A stretch of 64,000 bases of DNA, from NCBI RefSeq assembly GCF_035918155.1, contig NZ_CP109327.1:4154001-4218000 (forward strand), given 5' to 3'. Below the pieces are notes generated by a model. That model was not told the DNA's origin. It made no database searches and saw only the letters and a program-made list of their open reading frames with translations. Origin of the DNA: Streptomyces sp. NBC_01591 (GTDB lineage Bacteria; Actinomycetota; Actinomycetes; Streptomycetales; Streptomycetaceae). Of the stretch, positions 44,598-53,655 are shown piece by piece. Both the position numbers and the translations under genes were made by a program. Position 1 is the stretch's first letter. Every line of letters begins with the position of its first letter.

Positions 44598-45485
44598 CTA
44601 GGTGTCACGCACCGCCTCTGCACCACCTGCCCCTGCCCCTTTCTCCTGCTGCTCGTGTTCACTTTCTCGGGCGGCGCGCACCATCGTGTCCTTGGGCGTC
44701 GCCCCGGATCGAGTCGCCGCGAGCGGGTCCGCCTCGTACGTGACCCGGATGACACCGTCCGGGTGTCGTTCGGCGCGGGCGCGGACCCCGAAGACCTCGT
44801 GAAAGAGGTCCGGAGTGAGGACGTCGAGGACCGGGCCCGCGGCGATGACACAGCCGTGGTGGAGGACAACGAGGCCGTCGCAGAGCCGGGCGGCCAGGTC
44901 GAGGTCGTGCAGCACGGCGAGGGTCGTGACGCCGGTGTTCCGGATCAGGCCGAGGAGTTCGAACCGGGCCCGGATGTCGAGGTGGTTGGTCAGTTCGTCC
45001 AGGACGAGGAGTTCCGGAGCCTGGGCGAGGGCCCGGGCGAGCAGGACGCGCTGGCGCTCGCCGCCGGAGAGGGCAGAGAAGTCCCGGTCGGCGAGCGACG
45101 CGATGCCGCAGCTCTCCATCGCCCCGGCGACGACGCGCCGGTCGCTCTCGCCGTCGCGTCCCAGCACCCCGTGGTGCGGGGTGCGGCCGAGCGCCACCGT
45201 CTCGGCGACGGTGAGGCCGCCCGCGCCCGCACCGTCCTGGAGGACAGCGGCGGCGTGCCGGGCTGCGGCCCGCGAGGAGAGCCGCCACACATCCCGCCCG
45301 CCCACCTCGACGCCCCCGGCGACGGGCCGCAGCGAACGGTAGACGGCACGCAGCAGGGTGGACTTGCCGCTCCCGTTGGGGCCGACGAGGCCCACGATCT
45401 GGCCTGGCAACACGTCAAGTCCGACGTCGTGCAGGACCGGGGTGTCGTCGAGGGTGACGTGGAGGCCGTCCACAGTGAGTCTCAT
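44598..45485 (-). CDS. ABC importer ATPase (FepC/BtuD type)
   Basis: 295 residues from ATG 45485, which overlaps the permease stop (ATGA). Walker A GPNGSGKST (35-43), Q-loop in AAVLQDGAG, signature LSGGERQR, Walker B VLDELTNHLD (Leu in place of the usual Pro) and H-loop VLHDLDLAAR are all present. It powers uptake with the FecCD permease. The C-terminal extension past DLFHEVFGVRA (about 60 residues, ending EKGAGAGGAEAVRDT) is longer than usual. Last gene of the three-gene iron-type operon. Confidence 0.92.
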   Translation of the reverse strand: MRLTVDGLHVTLDDTPVLHDVGLDVLPGQIVGLVGPNGSGKSTLLRAVYRSLRPVAGGVEVGGRDVWRLSSRAAARHAAAVLQDGAGAGGLTVAETVALGRTPHHGVLGRDGESDRRVVAGAMESCGIASLADRDFSALSGGERQRVLLARALAQAPELLVLDELTNHLDIRARFELLGLIRNTGVTTLAVLHDLDLAARLCDGLVVLHHGCVIAAGPVLDVLTPDLFHEVFGVRARAERHPDGVIRVTYEADPLAATRSGATPKDTMVRAARESEHEQQEKGAGAGGAEAVRDT

Positions 45486-46492
45486 GCGGCGTCGAGCCCC
45501 TTGTTGCGGCGCAGCAGCCAGAGGAAGAACGGTGCGCCGAGCAGTGCGGTGAGGATGCCCAACGGCAGCTCGTTGGGCCGGTTGACGGTACGGGAGAGCA
45601 GGTCGACCAGTACGAGGTAGACGGCCCCGAGGAGTGCGCTCAGCGGGAGCAGCCTGCGGTGGTCGGCGCCGAGGGCGAGCCGTACCAGGTGCGGGATCAT
45701 CAGGCCGACGAAGCCGATGCCGCCCGCGACGGCGATGACGGTCCCGGTCAGGAGTGCGCTCAACACGAGCAGCACCGCGCGGGTGCGGTGCACGTCCACG
45801 CCGAGCGATGTCGCCGACTCGTCCCCGGCGAGCAGTGCGTTCAAGCGCCGCCCGAAGAGGGCGAGCAGCGTCGCCGCGAGCGCCACCACGGCGGTGACGG
45901 TGGGCAGTTGACTCCAGCGGGCGCCGGCGACGCTGCCCAGCATCCAGAACATGACGCCGCGCAGCTCGTTCGGTGTGGCCCGCAGTTGCACGAAGCTCGT
46001 CGCCGACAGCAGCACGTAGCCGACCGCGACCCCGGCGAGCACGAGCCGCGTGGGCGCGAGCCGTCCCCTGCGTTGTCCGAGCGCGAAGACCAGCATCCCT
46101 GCCAGGAGTGCCCCCACGAACGCCGCTCCGGAGACGCCGAGTCCGCCGAGCCCCGCCCCGCCGAGCGTGATCACGAGGACCGCGCCCAGCGAAGCTCCGT
46201 GCGAGAAACCGAGGACCGTGGGATCGGCGAGCGGGTTGGAGACAAGGGTCTGGAGGACGGCGCCGGAGACGGCGAGTCCCGCCCCCACGACCGCCGCGAG
46301 GACGACACGCGGGGTGCGGAACTGCCAGACGATCTGGTCGAGGGCGACGTCGTCCACGGGCCCCCGGCCGGTGACGTGGTGGACGAGGACCGTCCACACG
46401 TCACCGACCGGCACGTTGACCGTGCCGATGCCGACGGCGAGGACCATCGAGACCAGCAGCGCGGCGGTGAGCACGAGGACGCAGGTCCACAA
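45482..46492 (-). CDS. FecCD-family ABC permease
   Basis: About 336 residues. No ATG fits; TTG 46492 or GTG 46474 are the nearest starts, close to the end of the binding-protein gene, so translation is probably coupled. Nine to ten membrane helices, with VWQFRTPRVVLAAVVGAGLA, GAVLQTLVSNPLADPTVLGF, SHGASLGAVL and FVGLMIPHLVRLALGADHRR, the hallmark of the BtuC/FhuB family for siderophores, haem or cobalamin. The Gly-rich loop after helix 2 is normal. One permease only, so it likely homodimerises. Confidence 0.9.
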   Translation of the reverse strand: MWTCVLVLTAALLVSMVLAVGIGTVNVPVGDVWTVLVHHVTGRGPVDDVALDQIVWQFRTPRVVLAAVVGAGLAVSGAVLQTLVSNPLADPTVLGFSHGASLGAVLVITLGGAGLGGLGVSGAAFVGALLAGMLVFALGQRRGRLAPTRLVLAGVAVGYVLLSATSFVQLRATPNELRGVMFWMLGSVAGARWSQLPTVTAVVALAATLLALFGRRLNALLAGDESATSLGVDVHRTRAVLLVLSALLTGTVIAVAGGIGFVGLMIPHLVRLALGADHRRLLPLSALLGAVYLVLVDLLSRTVNRPNELPLGILTALLGAPFFLWLLRRNKGLDAA

Positions 46493-46503
46493 CGGAAGAC
46501 GGC

Positions 46504-47559
46504 TCAGAAGACTTCGGGGTGCAGCATCCTGGCGATCTTCTCGACCGCCATGTCGTTGCTGGGGCCGAGGTACATCGAGTCGGACAGCACCACGAACTTG
46601 TTCTTCTTGGCTGCGGGCCACTGGGGGAACTCCTTGAGCAGCTTCTTCGCGTATGCCGTCGGGTCCGGGTCGTTGTAGCTGACGACCACGAGGGCGTCCA
46701 CGTCGGTGGCGGCGACCTTCTCCTTGCTGAGGTCGGCGAAGGAGGTCTTCGACGCGCTCGCGAAGGCGTTGCTGCCGCCGGCCTTGGCGAGGATGTCGTT
46801 GTAGATGCCGTGGGCGGCGACGGAACTGAAGTCGTTGCCGCCCATCGTCATGTTGGAGAAGATGACCATGACCTTCGGCTTCTTCGCGTCGCCGACCCTC
46901 TCCGCCACGTCGGCGATGTTCTGCCGTTCGGTGGCGACGAGCTTCTCGGCCCTGTCCTCGACGCCGAAGGCCTTGCCCATGTCCCGCAGCAGTGTGTAGC
47001 TGTCGTCGATCGTCATGTTCAGGTTGTCCTGGCCGCAGCCCTCGGGCGAGACGTAGGTGCGCGCCCCGACCTCCTTGAGCTGCTCGCGGGTGGCGAAGCC
47101 GTTCTTCGCATCGAAACCGTAGGACATGGTGGAGAGCACGAAGTCGGGACGCAGACCGATCATGGCCTCGCGCGGGATGTCGAAGGCGTCGTTCGGCTTC
47201 ACCCCGCCCGTGGGCAGCTTCTTTATCTCCTCGGCGCGCCCGGGGACTTCGGACATGCCGTAGGACTGCTGGTTGGAGACGATCCGGTCCCCCTGGCCGA
47301 GGGCGAGCAGCGTGGACACCTCGGCGACCGAGGCCCCGTTCATCACGACGACCCGGCTGGGGGCCTTGTCGAACTTCTGGTTCAGCCCGCAGTTCTTGAG
47401 AGTGACGGGGTACTCGCCCCGCGCGGCGGGGGACGCCTTCTGGGCGGCGCCCGTCTTCTTGCCGTCCGCGCCGGAGCCGGAGTCCGATTCGGAACAGCCG
47501 GCCGCGGCGAGACACAGGAGGGTGGCGAGGGCGACGGCTGCCGGCCTGGGTGTCGGCAT
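46504..47559 (-). CDS. Iron-siderophore/haem-type substrate-binding lipoprotein
   Basis: 351 residues from ATG 47559 (GAGGAG upstream). The lipobox LAAAGC puts the lipid-attached Cys at 22. Class III periplasmic-binding-protein fold: SRVVVMNGASVAEVSTLLAL, GLRPDFVLSTMSYGFDAKNG, and the long helix with DVAERVGDAKKPKVMVIFSN. It captures a chelated metal, and the many Met and the MGGNDFSS region might suit a metallophore other than a common hydroxamate. First gene of the operon, divergent from the copper-linked PepSY gene. Confidence 0.88.
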   Translation of the reverse strand: MPTPRPAAVALATLLCLAAAGCSESDSGSGADGKKTGAAQKASPAARGEYPVTLKNCGLNQKFDKAPSRVVVMNGASVAEVSTLLALGQGDRIVSNQQSYGMSEVPGRAEEIKKLPTGGVKPNDAFDIPREAMIGLRPDFVLSTMSYGFDAKNGFATREQLKEVGARTYVSPEGCGQDNLNMTIDDSYTLLRDMGKAFGVEDRAEKLVATERQNIADVAERVGDAKKPKVMVIFSNMTMGGNDFSSVAAHGIYNDILAKAGGSNAFASASKTSFADLSKEKVAATDVDALVVVSYNDPDPTAYAKKLLKEFPQWPAAKKNKFVVLSDSMYLGPSNDMAVEKIARMLHPEVF

Positions 47560-48147
47560 GGGGTTCTCCTCGGTGATCAAGTGGGCGCGTCAAGGCGCTG
47601 TTGCAGGAGTCGGGGGCAGGGGCGGGGAAGTTCCCGGCGGTCGGGGGTGTGATGTACGTGATGTAGGCGATTGCCCGGCGCGGTGGGCGCGGGGAAGGCC
47701 GTACGCACGGAGCGACCGGACCGGGGACGGCGCCCGGCCCGGCGGGCCTCCGGTCCGTACCGGGGGCGGGCATGGCGACAGCCCGCGACCGACGGGCGAG
47801 GGACCGGACCACGCTCGGGAAGGCACATTCCCCGTGGCCCGGCGGCGTCGATCTGGCACGTACCCGCTGGTCGGACAGGAGGTGCCGGGCCAGGTTCGCC
47901 CGTGAGGATCGCCCCAGCCAGTACCGGGAACCAGCGGCCGCCTCGAACCGACTCCTTGAGCCAACTCCCTCGCCACTCAGCGCACTTCGCCTCTCGGACA
48001 ACTTCTGCCACAGGTCCGTCCGGGCGCGCGGCGGCACCGCACACCACCCTGTGACCTGCATCACGCCCTGCGTGCGGGAACTCTCGCACCTCTCGCACCG
48101 ACTCCTGTACGTCACCGTCCCACCGGTCCACGCACGAGGAAGAATCG
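47560..48147. other. Divergent promoter region of the importer and copper clusters
   Basis: Nearly 590 bases with no supported gene. It must hold the promoters of the leftward lipoprotein gene and the rightward PepSY gene. A CRP-like palindrome is at 48051. No Fur-, DmdR- or CsoR-type consensus was identified by eye. Confidence 0.5.
48051..48066. promoter_or_regulatory. CRP-like palindrome upstream of the PepSY gene
   Basis: TGTGA-CCTGCA-TCACG, a close match to TGTGA-N6-TCACA. About 80 bases before the PepSY start. Streptomyces Crp recognises GTGA-N6-TCAC-like sites. Confidence 0.5.
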
Positions 48148-49644
48148 ATGACCGAGACCACGCCTGCCGCGTCACCACCGCCCCGGCAACGCTCGGCCGA
48201 GGAGACCGCCCCGGTCGAGGACTTCACCACGTCCGCGCCGAGCAACGGCGGCGGCACCTGGAGCGGGCTGCGCCCCCTCCTGCTCCGCCTGCATTTCTAC
48301 GCGGGCATCCTCATCGGCCCGTTCCTCCTCGTCGCGGCCGTTACCGGACTGCTCTACACGGCCACCCCACAGATCGAGTCCGTCGTCTACCGCCACGAGC
48401 TGAAGGTCACCCCGCACGGCGAACCGAAGCCGCTCACCGCTCAGGTGGACGCCGCCCGCGAGGCGATACCCGACGGGCAGCTCGTCTCCGTCACGAAGGG
48501 TGCGGGGGACAGCGACACGACCCGGGTCACCTTCGACGTCAAGGGATTGCCCGAAGGCTACGCACAGACCGCCTTCGTCGATCCGTACGACGCAGAGGTG
48601 CGCGGCACGCTGCGCACCTTCGGCGAGTGGCTGCCCGTGCGGTCCTGGTTCGACGGTCTGCACCGCACCCTGAACCTCGGCGACTTCGGCCGCAACTACA
48701 GCGAGATCGCCGCGAGCTGGCTGTGGGTCGAGGTGCTCGGCGGGCTCGTGCTGTGGCTCGGGGCGCCGCGCAGCCGGGAGCGGCTGCGCAAGCTGTTCGT
48801 GCCGCGCCGGGGCCCGAAGGGACGTAGGCGCACGCTGTCCTGGCACGGGGCGGTCGGGCTGTGGGTGTCGATCGGCTTCCTCGCGCTCTCGGCAACCGGG
48901 CTGACCTGGTCGGCGCACGCGGGCGCGAACATCGGCAAGATCCAGGACTCGCTGGGCGGGGCGACGCCCTCCGTCTCCTCGACCCTCGGTCACGGCACGC
49001 ACGGCGGCTCGACGGGGGCGGACTCGGGTGACTCCTCCGCGGATGCCGCCACCGCGAGGGTCGATCTCGACGAAGCCGTCCGCATCGCCCGCTCCGAGGG
49101 GCTGCTCGGCAAGCTCGTCATCAGCCCGCCCGCGGACACCAGGAGCGCGTACGTCGTCCGCGAGAACACGCGGCACTGGCCGGAGCAGCAGGACTCGATC
49201 GCGATCGACCCGACCACCGGCAAAGTCACGGACAAGTTGGTCTTCGACGACTTCCCCGTCCTCGCCAAGCTCACCCGCTGGGGCATCGACGCCCACATGG
49301 GCCTGCTCTTCGGTCTCGCCAACCAGATCGTCCTCGCGCTCATCGCCGTCGCGCTCATCGGGATGCTCTTCTGGGGCTACCGCATGTGGTGGCTACGCAG
49401 GCCCACCCGGGCGAGCGGGACGCGGTTCGGCCGTCCGCCGGCGCGGGGAGCCTGGCGCCGGGTGCCGGGCAGGGTCATGGCGCCGCTCGTCGTCGCGGCC
49501 GCCGTCCTCGCCTACTACCTGCCGTTGTTCGGGCTGCCCCTGGTCTGCTTCCTGCTCGGAGACCTGGCGGTCGCGCAGGCACGCCGACGCGAGCGCGAGC
49601 GCACGGAAGCGCGCGCCGAGACACCGAAGGAGATGGCCCGATGA
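48148..49644 (+). CDS. PepSY-associated TM protein (copper/iron-linked)
   Basis: 498 residues from ATG 48148. After a soluble leader come LLRLHFYAGILIGPFLLVAA (first helix with a conserved His), a PepSY-like extracellular part (TAFVDPYDAEVRGTLRTFGE), SWFDGLHRTLNLGDFGRNYS, and two to three more helices with WHGAVGLWVSIGFLALSATG, then LTRWGIDAHMGLLFGLANQI. The paired His and Trp resemble the metallo-reductase-like PepSY_TM family (PF03929), often found with siderophore or copper genes, where some members act as ferric or cupric reductases. Stop overlaps the next start (ATGA). Confidence 0.85.
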   Translation: MTETTPAASPPPRQRSAEETAPVEDFTTSAPSNGGGTWSGLRPLLLRLHFYAGILIGPFLLVAAVTGLLYTATPQIESVVYRHELKVTPHGEPKPLTAQVDAAREAIPDGQLVSVTKGAGDSDTTRVTFDVKGLPEGYAQTAFVDPYDAEVRGTLRTFGEWLPVRSWFDGLHRTLNLGDFGRNYSEIAASWLWVEVLGGLVLWLGAPRSRERLRKLFVPRRGPKGRRRTLSWHGAVGLWVSIGFLALSATGLTWSAHAGANIGKIQDSLGGATPSVSSTLGHGTHGGSTGADSGDSSADAATARVDLDEAVRIARSEGLLGKLVISPPADTRSAYVVRENTRHWPEQQDSIAIDPTTGKVTDKLVFDDFPVLAKLTRWGIDAHMGLLFGLANQIVLALIAVALIGMLFWGYRMWWLRRPTRASGTRFGRPPARGAWRRVPGRVMAPLVVAAAVLAYYLPLFGLPLVCFLLGDLAVAQARRRERERTEARAETPKEMAR

Positions 49645-50300
49645 TCGCCGCCACCGGGCTGCGCTGGATTCTGACGCTGCTCTTCTGCGCGCTCGCCGCC
49701 TACGGCCTGTGGCGCGCCCTCGCGGCCCGCTCCCACCCATGGACCGCGCGGCTCGCCCACGCTCTGCACGCGGTCATGGCCCTCGCCATGTCGGCGATGT
49801 CCTGGTCCTGGGGCATGGACCTGCCCGGCACGCCGCAGGTGGTCTTCTTCTCCGCCGCCGCGGCCTGGTTCGTGCTGATCGCCCTCGCTCTGCCGAGCAG
49901 AACCGAACCGCGGGCGCGCACCCTCGTGAACGCACTGCCGCACGCCGCGATGACCGGAGCGATGGCGTGGATGGTCGCCGCGATGTCCTCGGCCATGTCC
50001 ATGGACGCGACAGGCGGGGGCCACGCGCACGACATGCCCGGGATGGACATGTCGGCCCCGGGCGCGACCGCAACGATGACCCTCAGCGACACCGGCGACC
50101 GCTGGAGCGCGGGACTGCTCGCCCTCGTCCTGCTGGCGCTCGCACTGTGGTGGCTCGCGAAGGGCTTCGACACGGGCCGCCTCGCGCCCCGCACGGCGAG
50201 CGGCGCGGCCTCGGGCGGCGCGGTGCACGCCGCGTGGGACTTGGGCTGTCACGGGCTGATGGCGCTGGGCATGGCGGTGATGTTCGTCGTGATGGTGTGA
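49641..50300 (+). CDS. DUF5134 membrane protein with Met/His loop
   Basis: 219 residues from ATG 49641, coupled to the PepSY gene by a four-base overlap. About six membrane segments; the loop between the fourth and fifth reads GGGHAHDMPGMDMSAPG, which can ligate Cu(I). Conserved in Streptomyces next to copper genes; the biochemical role is not known. It ends 200 bases before the next unit. Confidence 0.8.
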   Translation: MIAATGLRWILTLLFCALAAYGLWRALAARSHPWTARLAHALHAVMALAMSAMSWSWGMDLPGTPQVVFFSAAAAWFVLIALALPSRTEPRARTLVNALPHAAMTGAMAWMVAAMSSAMSMDATGGGHAHDMPGMDMSAPGATATMTLSDTGDRWSAGLLALVLLALALWWLAKGFDTGRLAPRTASGAASGGAVHAAWDLGCHGLMALGMAVMFVVMV

Positions 50301-50410
50301 TCCGCGGGAATCGACGCCGGCTGAACGGGCCTCGGCTCGTGCGGCCCCGGGCGCCGGGCGCGCGTCCCGGACCGTGATGCTCCTGGGACGCGCGTGACAG
50401 GTGTCCGTTA

Positions 50411-50426
50411 TGTGATGCACATCACT
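50411..50426. promoter_or_regulatory. CRP-like palindrome upstream of the copA operon
   Basis: TGTGA-TGCACA-TCACT, one base from the classical CRP consensus TGTGA-N6-TCACA. 78 bases before the start of the small membrane protein that begins the copA unit. A second such site precedes the PepSY gene. Confidence 0.55.
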
Positions 50427-50503
50427 CGACTGCGGAGGAACTCGCGGCCCGGTCCGGCCGACCTCTGGACCGTACGACCCGCACTCTCGCCGGAGCCTCC
50501 CTC

Positions 50504-50722
50504 ATGGACCACTCGGTGACGCCTTCCGCCGGACGGCGTTCCACCCCCGTGCCGTACGCGCCGCTCGGGGGTTTCCTGCTTCTGCTCGTCGCGCTCTTCG
50601 CCGTCTCGTACGGGGTGGGGCACCTCGTCGGGCCGGTCGCCCCCGACATGCGCGGGGTCTCGCACCAGGATGACGCCCCGGGCTCGCACGACATGGGCGG
50701 CATGAGCGGGACGGGCCACTGA
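50504..50722 (+). CDS. Small membrane protein with Met/His tail, copA leader gene
   Basis: 72 residues from ATG 50504. One membrane helix (LGGFLLLLVALFAVSYGVGH) ends in a metal-like tail, SHDMGGMSGTGH. The last base of its stop is the first base of the copA ATG. A product of this kind could hand copper to the ATPase or act as a copper-binding membrane subunit; this is inferred from position and composition. Confidence 0.72.
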   Translation: MDHSVTPSAGRRSTPVPYAPLGGFLLLLVALFAVSYGVGHLVGPVAPDMRGVSHQDDAPGSHDMGGMSGTGH

Positions 50723-53001
50723 TGGGCCGGGAGACCGCTCCGCGCGCCCTCGCCACGACCGATCTGGTCGTCGGCGGCATGACGTGCGCGGCCTGCGTGC
50801 GCAGGGTCGAGAAGAAGCTCGGCGCCCTGGAGGGCGTGCGCGCCACCGTCAATCTCGCGACCGGTACGGCCCGCGTCGAGCACCCGGCGGATCTCGGTAC
50901 GGACGCGCTCGTCGCCGCCGTCGAGAAGGGCGGGTACACCGCCCGCCTCCTCGAGCCGCCCGCGTCCGGGAAGGACCGGGACGACGAGGCGACCGGCCCC
51001 GGTGTCCCGCAGCGGCTGCTGGTGACCGCGCTGCTCGCCGTCCCCGTCCTCGTCCTGTCGATGGTGCCCTCGCTCCAGTTCCGCAACTGGCAGTGGCTGT
51101 GCTTCGTGCTCGCCGCGCCCGTCGCCTTCTGGAGCGCGTGGCCCTTCCACGAGCGGGCCTGGCGCGGGCTGCGGCACGGCGCGGCGACGATGGACACGCT
51201 CGTCTCGCTCGGCATCCTCGCCTCCTTCGGCTGGTCCTCGTACACGCTCTTCCTCGGCGGTGCCGGCGCCCCCGGCATGCGGATGCCCTTCACGCTGCTG
51301 CCCACCGCCTCGGACGGGATGGCGCACGTCTATCTCGAAGCGGCGGTCGGCGTCCCGCTCTTCGTCCTCCTCGGCCGCCACCTGGAGGCCCGCGCCCGGC
51401 GCGGCACCTCGGCCGCCCTGCGCGCGCTCACCGAGCTCGGCGTGAAGGAGGTGACGGTACGGGACGGGGCCGTGGAGCGCACCATCCCGGCCGCGCGCCT
51501 CGCGGTGGGCCAGGTCTTCCTCGTACGGCCCGGGGAGCGTGTCGCGACGGACGGTGAGGTCGTGGAGGGCACGTCCGCCGTGGATCTGTCCCTCGTGACC
51601 GGCGAGACGCAGCCCGTGGAGGTCGCGGCCGGCTCCGCCGTCACGGGCGGCTCGGTCAACGCGGGCGGGCTCCTGCTCGTACGCGCCACGGCCGTCGGCG
51701 CCGACACCCAACTCTCCCGCATCACGGCCCTCGTCACCGAGGCCCAGGCCGGGAAAGCCCGCGCCCAGCGGCTCGCCGACACTGTGGCCGGGGTCTTCGT
51801 ACCGGTCGTCCTCACCCTCGCCGTCACCGTGCTCGGCTTCTGGCTCGGCGCGGGCGCGGACCCGCAGCCCGCCTTCACGGCATGCGTCGCCGTCCTCGTC
51901 GTCGCCTGCCCCTGCGCACTCGGGCTCGCGACCCCCACCGCCCTCATGGCGGCCACTGGCCGAGGCGCCCAGCTCGGCGTCCTCGTCAAGGGACCGCAAG
52001 CCCTCGAAGCCCTCCGGCAGATCGACACCGTCGTCCTCGACAAGACCGGCACCCTCACCTCCGGCCACCTCACCGTCACCGCCCTCACCGCGCGCGCGGA
52101 AGGCCCCGGCGCGCAGGAGGTGCTGCGGCTCGCGGCGACCGTCGAGACCGGCTCCGAGCACCCGCTCGGCCGGGCCCTCGTCCTCCACGCCGAGCGCTCC
52201 CTCGCCGGGGGCGCAGTCCGGCCCGACGCACTCAGCGGTTTCACCGCGACGCCCGGCAACGGCGTGCGCGGACACGTGGACGGACGGCTCGTCGAAGTCG
52301 GCGCCCCCGGGGGCGAGCTGCCCGAGGAGCTGGGCGCGGCCCTCGCCACCGCACTGGAAGCCGCCCACACCCCCGTCCTGGTACGTGTCGACGGGCGGCC
52401 CGAGGCCGTCCTCGCGCTCGGCGACGTCGTACGCCCCGGCAGCTACCACGCCGTGGACCGGCTCCGCCGCCTCGGCGTGCACCCCGTCCTCGCCACCGGG
52501 GACCAGGAGGAGCCCGCGCGGGCCGTCGCCGCCGCGCTCGGCATCGACGAGACGTACTCCCGCTGCACCCCCGAGCGCAAAGCGGAACTCGTCCGCGCGC
52601 TGCGCGCGGAGGGGAAGCGGGTCGCGGTCGTCGGGGACGGCGTCAACGACGCGGCGGCACTCGCCGGGGCCGACCTCGGCATCGCAATGGGCACCGGCAC
52701 CGATGTCGCCATCGGCGCCGCCGATGTCACCCTCGTCCGCGACGACATCGAAGCCCTCGCCGACGCCGTGCGCCTCGCCCGCCGCACCCTCGCCACCATC
52801 CGCGGCAACCTGCTGTGGGCCTTCGGCTACAACGTCGTCACCATCCCGCTCGCCATGGTGGGCCTGCTCAACCCGATGCTCGCCGCCGCCGCGATGTCCC
52901 TCAGCTCGGTCCTCGTCGTCCTCGGCAGCCTCCGCCTGCGCCGCTGGCAGCCCGCCGCCGTCGCGCGGCGCCGACGCCCCTCCCCGAGGGCGGCCTTCTG
53001 A
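50722..53001 (+). CDS. copA: Copper-exporting P1B-type ATPase
   Basis: 759 residues from ATG 50722. One N-terminal HMA domain with GMTCAAC (C22, C25), about eight membrane helices, the ion-channel motif C396-P-C398, phosphorylation site D440-KTGT, the soft-metal HP motif (SEHPLGRAL) and hinge GDGVNDAAAL (638-647). CPC with the later Asn/Tyr (NLLWAFGYNVVTIPLAM) and M-S-L-S-S marks Cu(I) (P1B-1) transport out of the cytoplasm. Embedded in the copper cluster between the small membrane protein and the PCu(A)C chaperone; both overlaps are one base. Confidence 0.94.
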   Translation: MGRETAPRALATTDLVVGGMTCAACVRRVEKKLGALEGVRATVNLATGTARVEHPADLGTDALVAAVEKGGYTARLLEPPASGKDRDDEATGPGVPQRLLVTALLAVPVLVLSMVPSLQFRNWQWLCFVLAAPVAFWSAWPFHERAWRGLRHGAATMDTLVSLGILASFGWSSYTLFLGGAGAPGMRMPFTLLPTASDGMAHVYLEAAVGVPLFVLLGRHLEARARRGTSAALRALTELGVKEVTVRDGAVERTIPAARLAVGQVFLVRPGERVATDGEVVEGTSAVDLSLVTGETQPVEVAAGSAVTGGSVNAGGLLLVRATAVGADTQLSRITALVTEAQAGKARAQRLADTVAGVFVPVVLTLAVTVLGFWLGAGADPQPAFTACVAVLVVACPCALGLATPTALMAATGRGAQLGVLVKGPQALEALRQIDTVVLDKTGTLTSGHLTVTALTARAEGPGAQEVLRLAATVETGSEHPLGRALVLHAERSLAGGAVRPDALSGFTATPGNGVRGHVDGRLVEVGAPGGELPEELGAALATALEAAHTPVLVRVDGRPEAVLALGDVVRPGSYHAVDRLRRLGVHPVLATGDQEEPARAVAAALGIDETYSRCTPERKAELVRALRAEGKRVAVVGDGVNDAAALAGADLGIAMGTGTDVAIGAADVTLVRDDIEALADAVRLARRTLATIRGNLLWAFGYNVVTIPLAMVGLLNPMLAAAAMSLSSVLVVLGSLRLRRWQPAAVARRRRPSPRAAF

Positions 53002-53519
53002 TGCCCGTTCCCTCCGCGCGCCTGCGCGCCCCGCTCGCCGCCGTCGGCGTTCCCGTCCTCGCCTGCGCCCTCGCCCTCTCCGGTCTCGGCGCCTGGACGG
53101 CGAGCGGACGTGCCGGGAGCCCGCCACACGTGGCCGTCACGAAGGCGTACGTCTACCAGCCGCTCGGCTCGACGCCTGAGACCGCCGCCTTCTTCACCCT
53201 CACCAACGACGGCGGCTCCGCCGACCGGCTCGTGAAGGTCACCTCGCCCGACACGGCCGCGCCTCCCGCGCTGAGCAAACACCGCATGACGTCCTCCCGC
53301 GCCGCCTACCGGCAGCCGGTGGACTCCGCCACCGTCCCGGCCGAGGACGGGCTCACGATGACCCCGCACGGGATCGACGTGACCGTACGGCCGAAGGGGA
53401 CGTGGCGGCCCGGCGAAGAGGTCTCCTTCACGCTGCGCTTCGCGCACGGGAAGCCGTTGAAGGTCCGGGCGGTGGTGGTCCGGCCGGGTACGGAGCCGGA
53501 CCGCCCTCTTCGCCCGTAG
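53001..53519 (+). CDS. Copper chaperone PCu(A)C
   Basis: 172 residues from ATG 53001, whose first base is shared with the copA stop. A signal or anchor helix (ACALALSGLGAWTASG) is followed by the PCu(A)C domain: AFFTLTNDGGSADRLVKVTS, LSKHRMTSSRAAYRQPVDSA, LTMTPHGIDVTVRPKGTWRP. The canonical H-x-M and M-x-H-x-M copper ligands read KHRM here; the usual second pair M-x-P-x-G-x-H is TMTPHGIDV. It works outside the membrane to deliver Cu(I) to oxidase or other targets. Confidence 0.85.
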   Translation: MPVPSARLRAPLAAVGVPVLACALALSGLGAWTASGRAGSPPHVAVTKAYVYQPLGSTPETAAFFTLTNDGGSADRLVKVTSPDTAAPPALSKHRMTSSRAAYRQPVDSATVPAEDGLTMTPHGIDVTVRPKGTWRPGEEVSFTLRFAHGKPLKVRAVVVRPGTEPDRPLRP

Positions 53520-53655
53520 CGCCATGCCCCGCACCGCCTCCTGTTCCCGCCGCATATGCCGGAACTCCGCTCCAGCAGGCGCGTTTCCGGCATTGACGGC
53601 AAGCCGGACGCCCTGCCATGTCGCCCGGCCCCCCGCGATGGGAGGATGAGGCGCC

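Noticed and set aside
50422..53127. Minus-strand frame of about 900 residues opposite copA
   Set aside because: Antisense shadow of copA; Gly/Glu/Arg-rich translation without domains.
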